From the NCBI GenBank assembly GCA_902385025.1, contig CABMDX010000140.1, positions 1 through 5,810 on the forward strand: 5,810 bases of DNA, in the 5' to 3' direction. This stretch comes from an uncultured archaeon (GTDB lineage Archaea > Halobacteriota > Methanosarcinia > Methanotrichales > Methanotrichaceae). The notes below the pieces were generated by a model. It was given only the letters and a program-made list of their open reading frames with translations, did not search any database and had not been told where the DNA came from. Shown piece by piece: positions 5,538 through 5,810 of this stretch; positions within the stretch are counted from its first letter, which is position 1; each line of letters begins with the position of its first letter. The translations under genes and the position numbers were made by a program.

Positions 5538-5562
5538 CTATATATCCTACACACTTATATTA
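5538..5562. promoter_or_regulatory. Shared promoter region of mc1 and cysC-like gene
   Basis: Two AT-rich boxes lie between the divergent genes. TTATATTA at 5555-5562 has its centre 26 bases before the ATG at 5585, fitting a leaderless cysC-like mRNA; on the other strand it reads TAATATAA. CTATATATCC at 5538-5547 reads GGATATATAG on the minus strand and would start mc1 near 5515. Which box serves which gene cannot be settled from sequence. Confidence 0.45.
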
Positions 5563-5584
5563 ATCTTTTGTTTGTTTTCAGAAT

Positions 5585-5810
5585 ATGCAAGAAGTTCCAG
5601 GAATGGATTTTTATTTCCGGCCAGAGCACTTCCCCTTTATGGCTTGGGTTGTATGGTTCACGGGTCTTCCGGGCTGCGGCAAGACCACCATTGCTGCTCG
5701 TGTAAAGAGGATACTTGCAGAAAAGGGAACGAGCGCCAGGATTCTGCAACTGGATGAGATTCGCAAAATGATTACTCCCCAGCCCAAATATACTGAAGAA
5801 GAGCGAGACA
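5585..5810 (+). CDS. cysC: Adenylylsulfate kinase (CysC-like), 5' part
   Basis: The open frame starts at ATG 5585 and leaves the window still open after 75 codons. It encodes a P-loop kinase with Walker A GLPGCGKT within VVWFTGLPGCGKTTIAARV, then LQLDEIRKMITPQPKYTEEE. The P-loop and the L-DE-RK-ITP-P-YTEEER stretch match archaeal CysC-type proteins, which phosphorylate adenosine 5'-phosphosulfate to PAPS. The usual LDGD motif is here LDEI, as I recall for archaeal members, so substrate use may differ from bacterial CysC. Starts at 5603 and 5639 are also possible; 5639 would begin right at MAWVVWFTG, where many homologues start. None has a clear Shine-Dalgarno. The TATA spacing favours a leaderless start at 5585, adding 18 residues. 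It is divergent from mc1. Confidence 0.8.
   Translation, partial: MQEVPGMDFYFRPEHFPFMAWVVWFTGLPGCGKTTIAARVKRILAEKGTSARILQLDEIRKMITPQPKYTEEERD

Noticed and set aside
5482..5554. N-terminal extension of the MC1 frame from a GTG at 5554
   Set aside because: It has no likeness to MC1, lies over the promoter and leader, and competes with a well supported ATG at 5481 in the frame that carries the true N-terminus.
5512..5757. Plus-strand frame of 81 codons over the cysC start
   Set aside because: The P-loop kinase frame that runs off the window has clear motifs; this one has none.
1..5810. CRISPR array, insertion sequence, tRNA or rRNA gene
   Set aside because: No regularly spaced repeats, terminal inverted repeats with a transposase, or cloverleaf or rRNA-like sequence were seen.

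Overview
The window reads as euryarchaeal DNA, most likely from a methanogen of the Methanosarcinales and perhaps Methanothrix-like. The evidence is an Spt5-L11-L1-L10(P0)-L12(P1) ribosomal cluster with archaeal-type proteins, an MC1 chromosomal protein gene, archaeal TATA boxes, Shine-Dalgarno sites of the GAGGTGA/GGTGATC type and T-rich terminators. The genus is an inference; no rRNA is present.

Left part (1-2093): the 3' end of an MTH1187-type thiamine-binding protein gene closes with a hairpin over its stop codon. A 272-base intergenic stretch follows, with a likely promoter and a long, possibly structured leader. Next comes a UbiA-superfamily membrane prenyltransferase gene. It converges on a minus-strand gene for a double helix-turn-helix protein, which I match from memory to the haloarchaeal 'conditioned medium-induced protein 4' family.

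Central part (2094-5201): a compact divergent promoter region of about 100 bases serves the HTH gene and, on the plus strand, the elongation/ribosome cluster. The probable transcription start of spt5 falls almost on its ATG, so that mRNA is probably leaderless or nearly so. The later genes carry Shine-Dalgarno sites. L11 starts with TTG. L1 and L10 abut with no gap. The L11-L1 gap of 84 bases holds two mutually exclusive hairpins, one of which covers part of the L1 Shine-Dalgarno; this is a natural place to look for feedback control by L1. L10 and L12 end in the same GLGALFG tail that recruits translational GTPases. A hairpin plus T7 terminator ends the cluster.

Right part (5202-5810): a minus-strand MC1 gene is split by an apparent one-base deletion. 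Its N-terminus, with its own ATG and Shine-Dalgarno, lies in one frame and the rest of the protein in another. It is divergent from the 5' part of a CysC-like adenylylsulfate kinase gene that runs off the window. The two genes share a short AT-rich promoter region.

Most of the window is ordinary housekeeping DNA. The points most worth a second look are the MC1 frameshift, the L11-L1 leader, the absence of secE next to spt5, and the long leader of the prenyltransferase gene.
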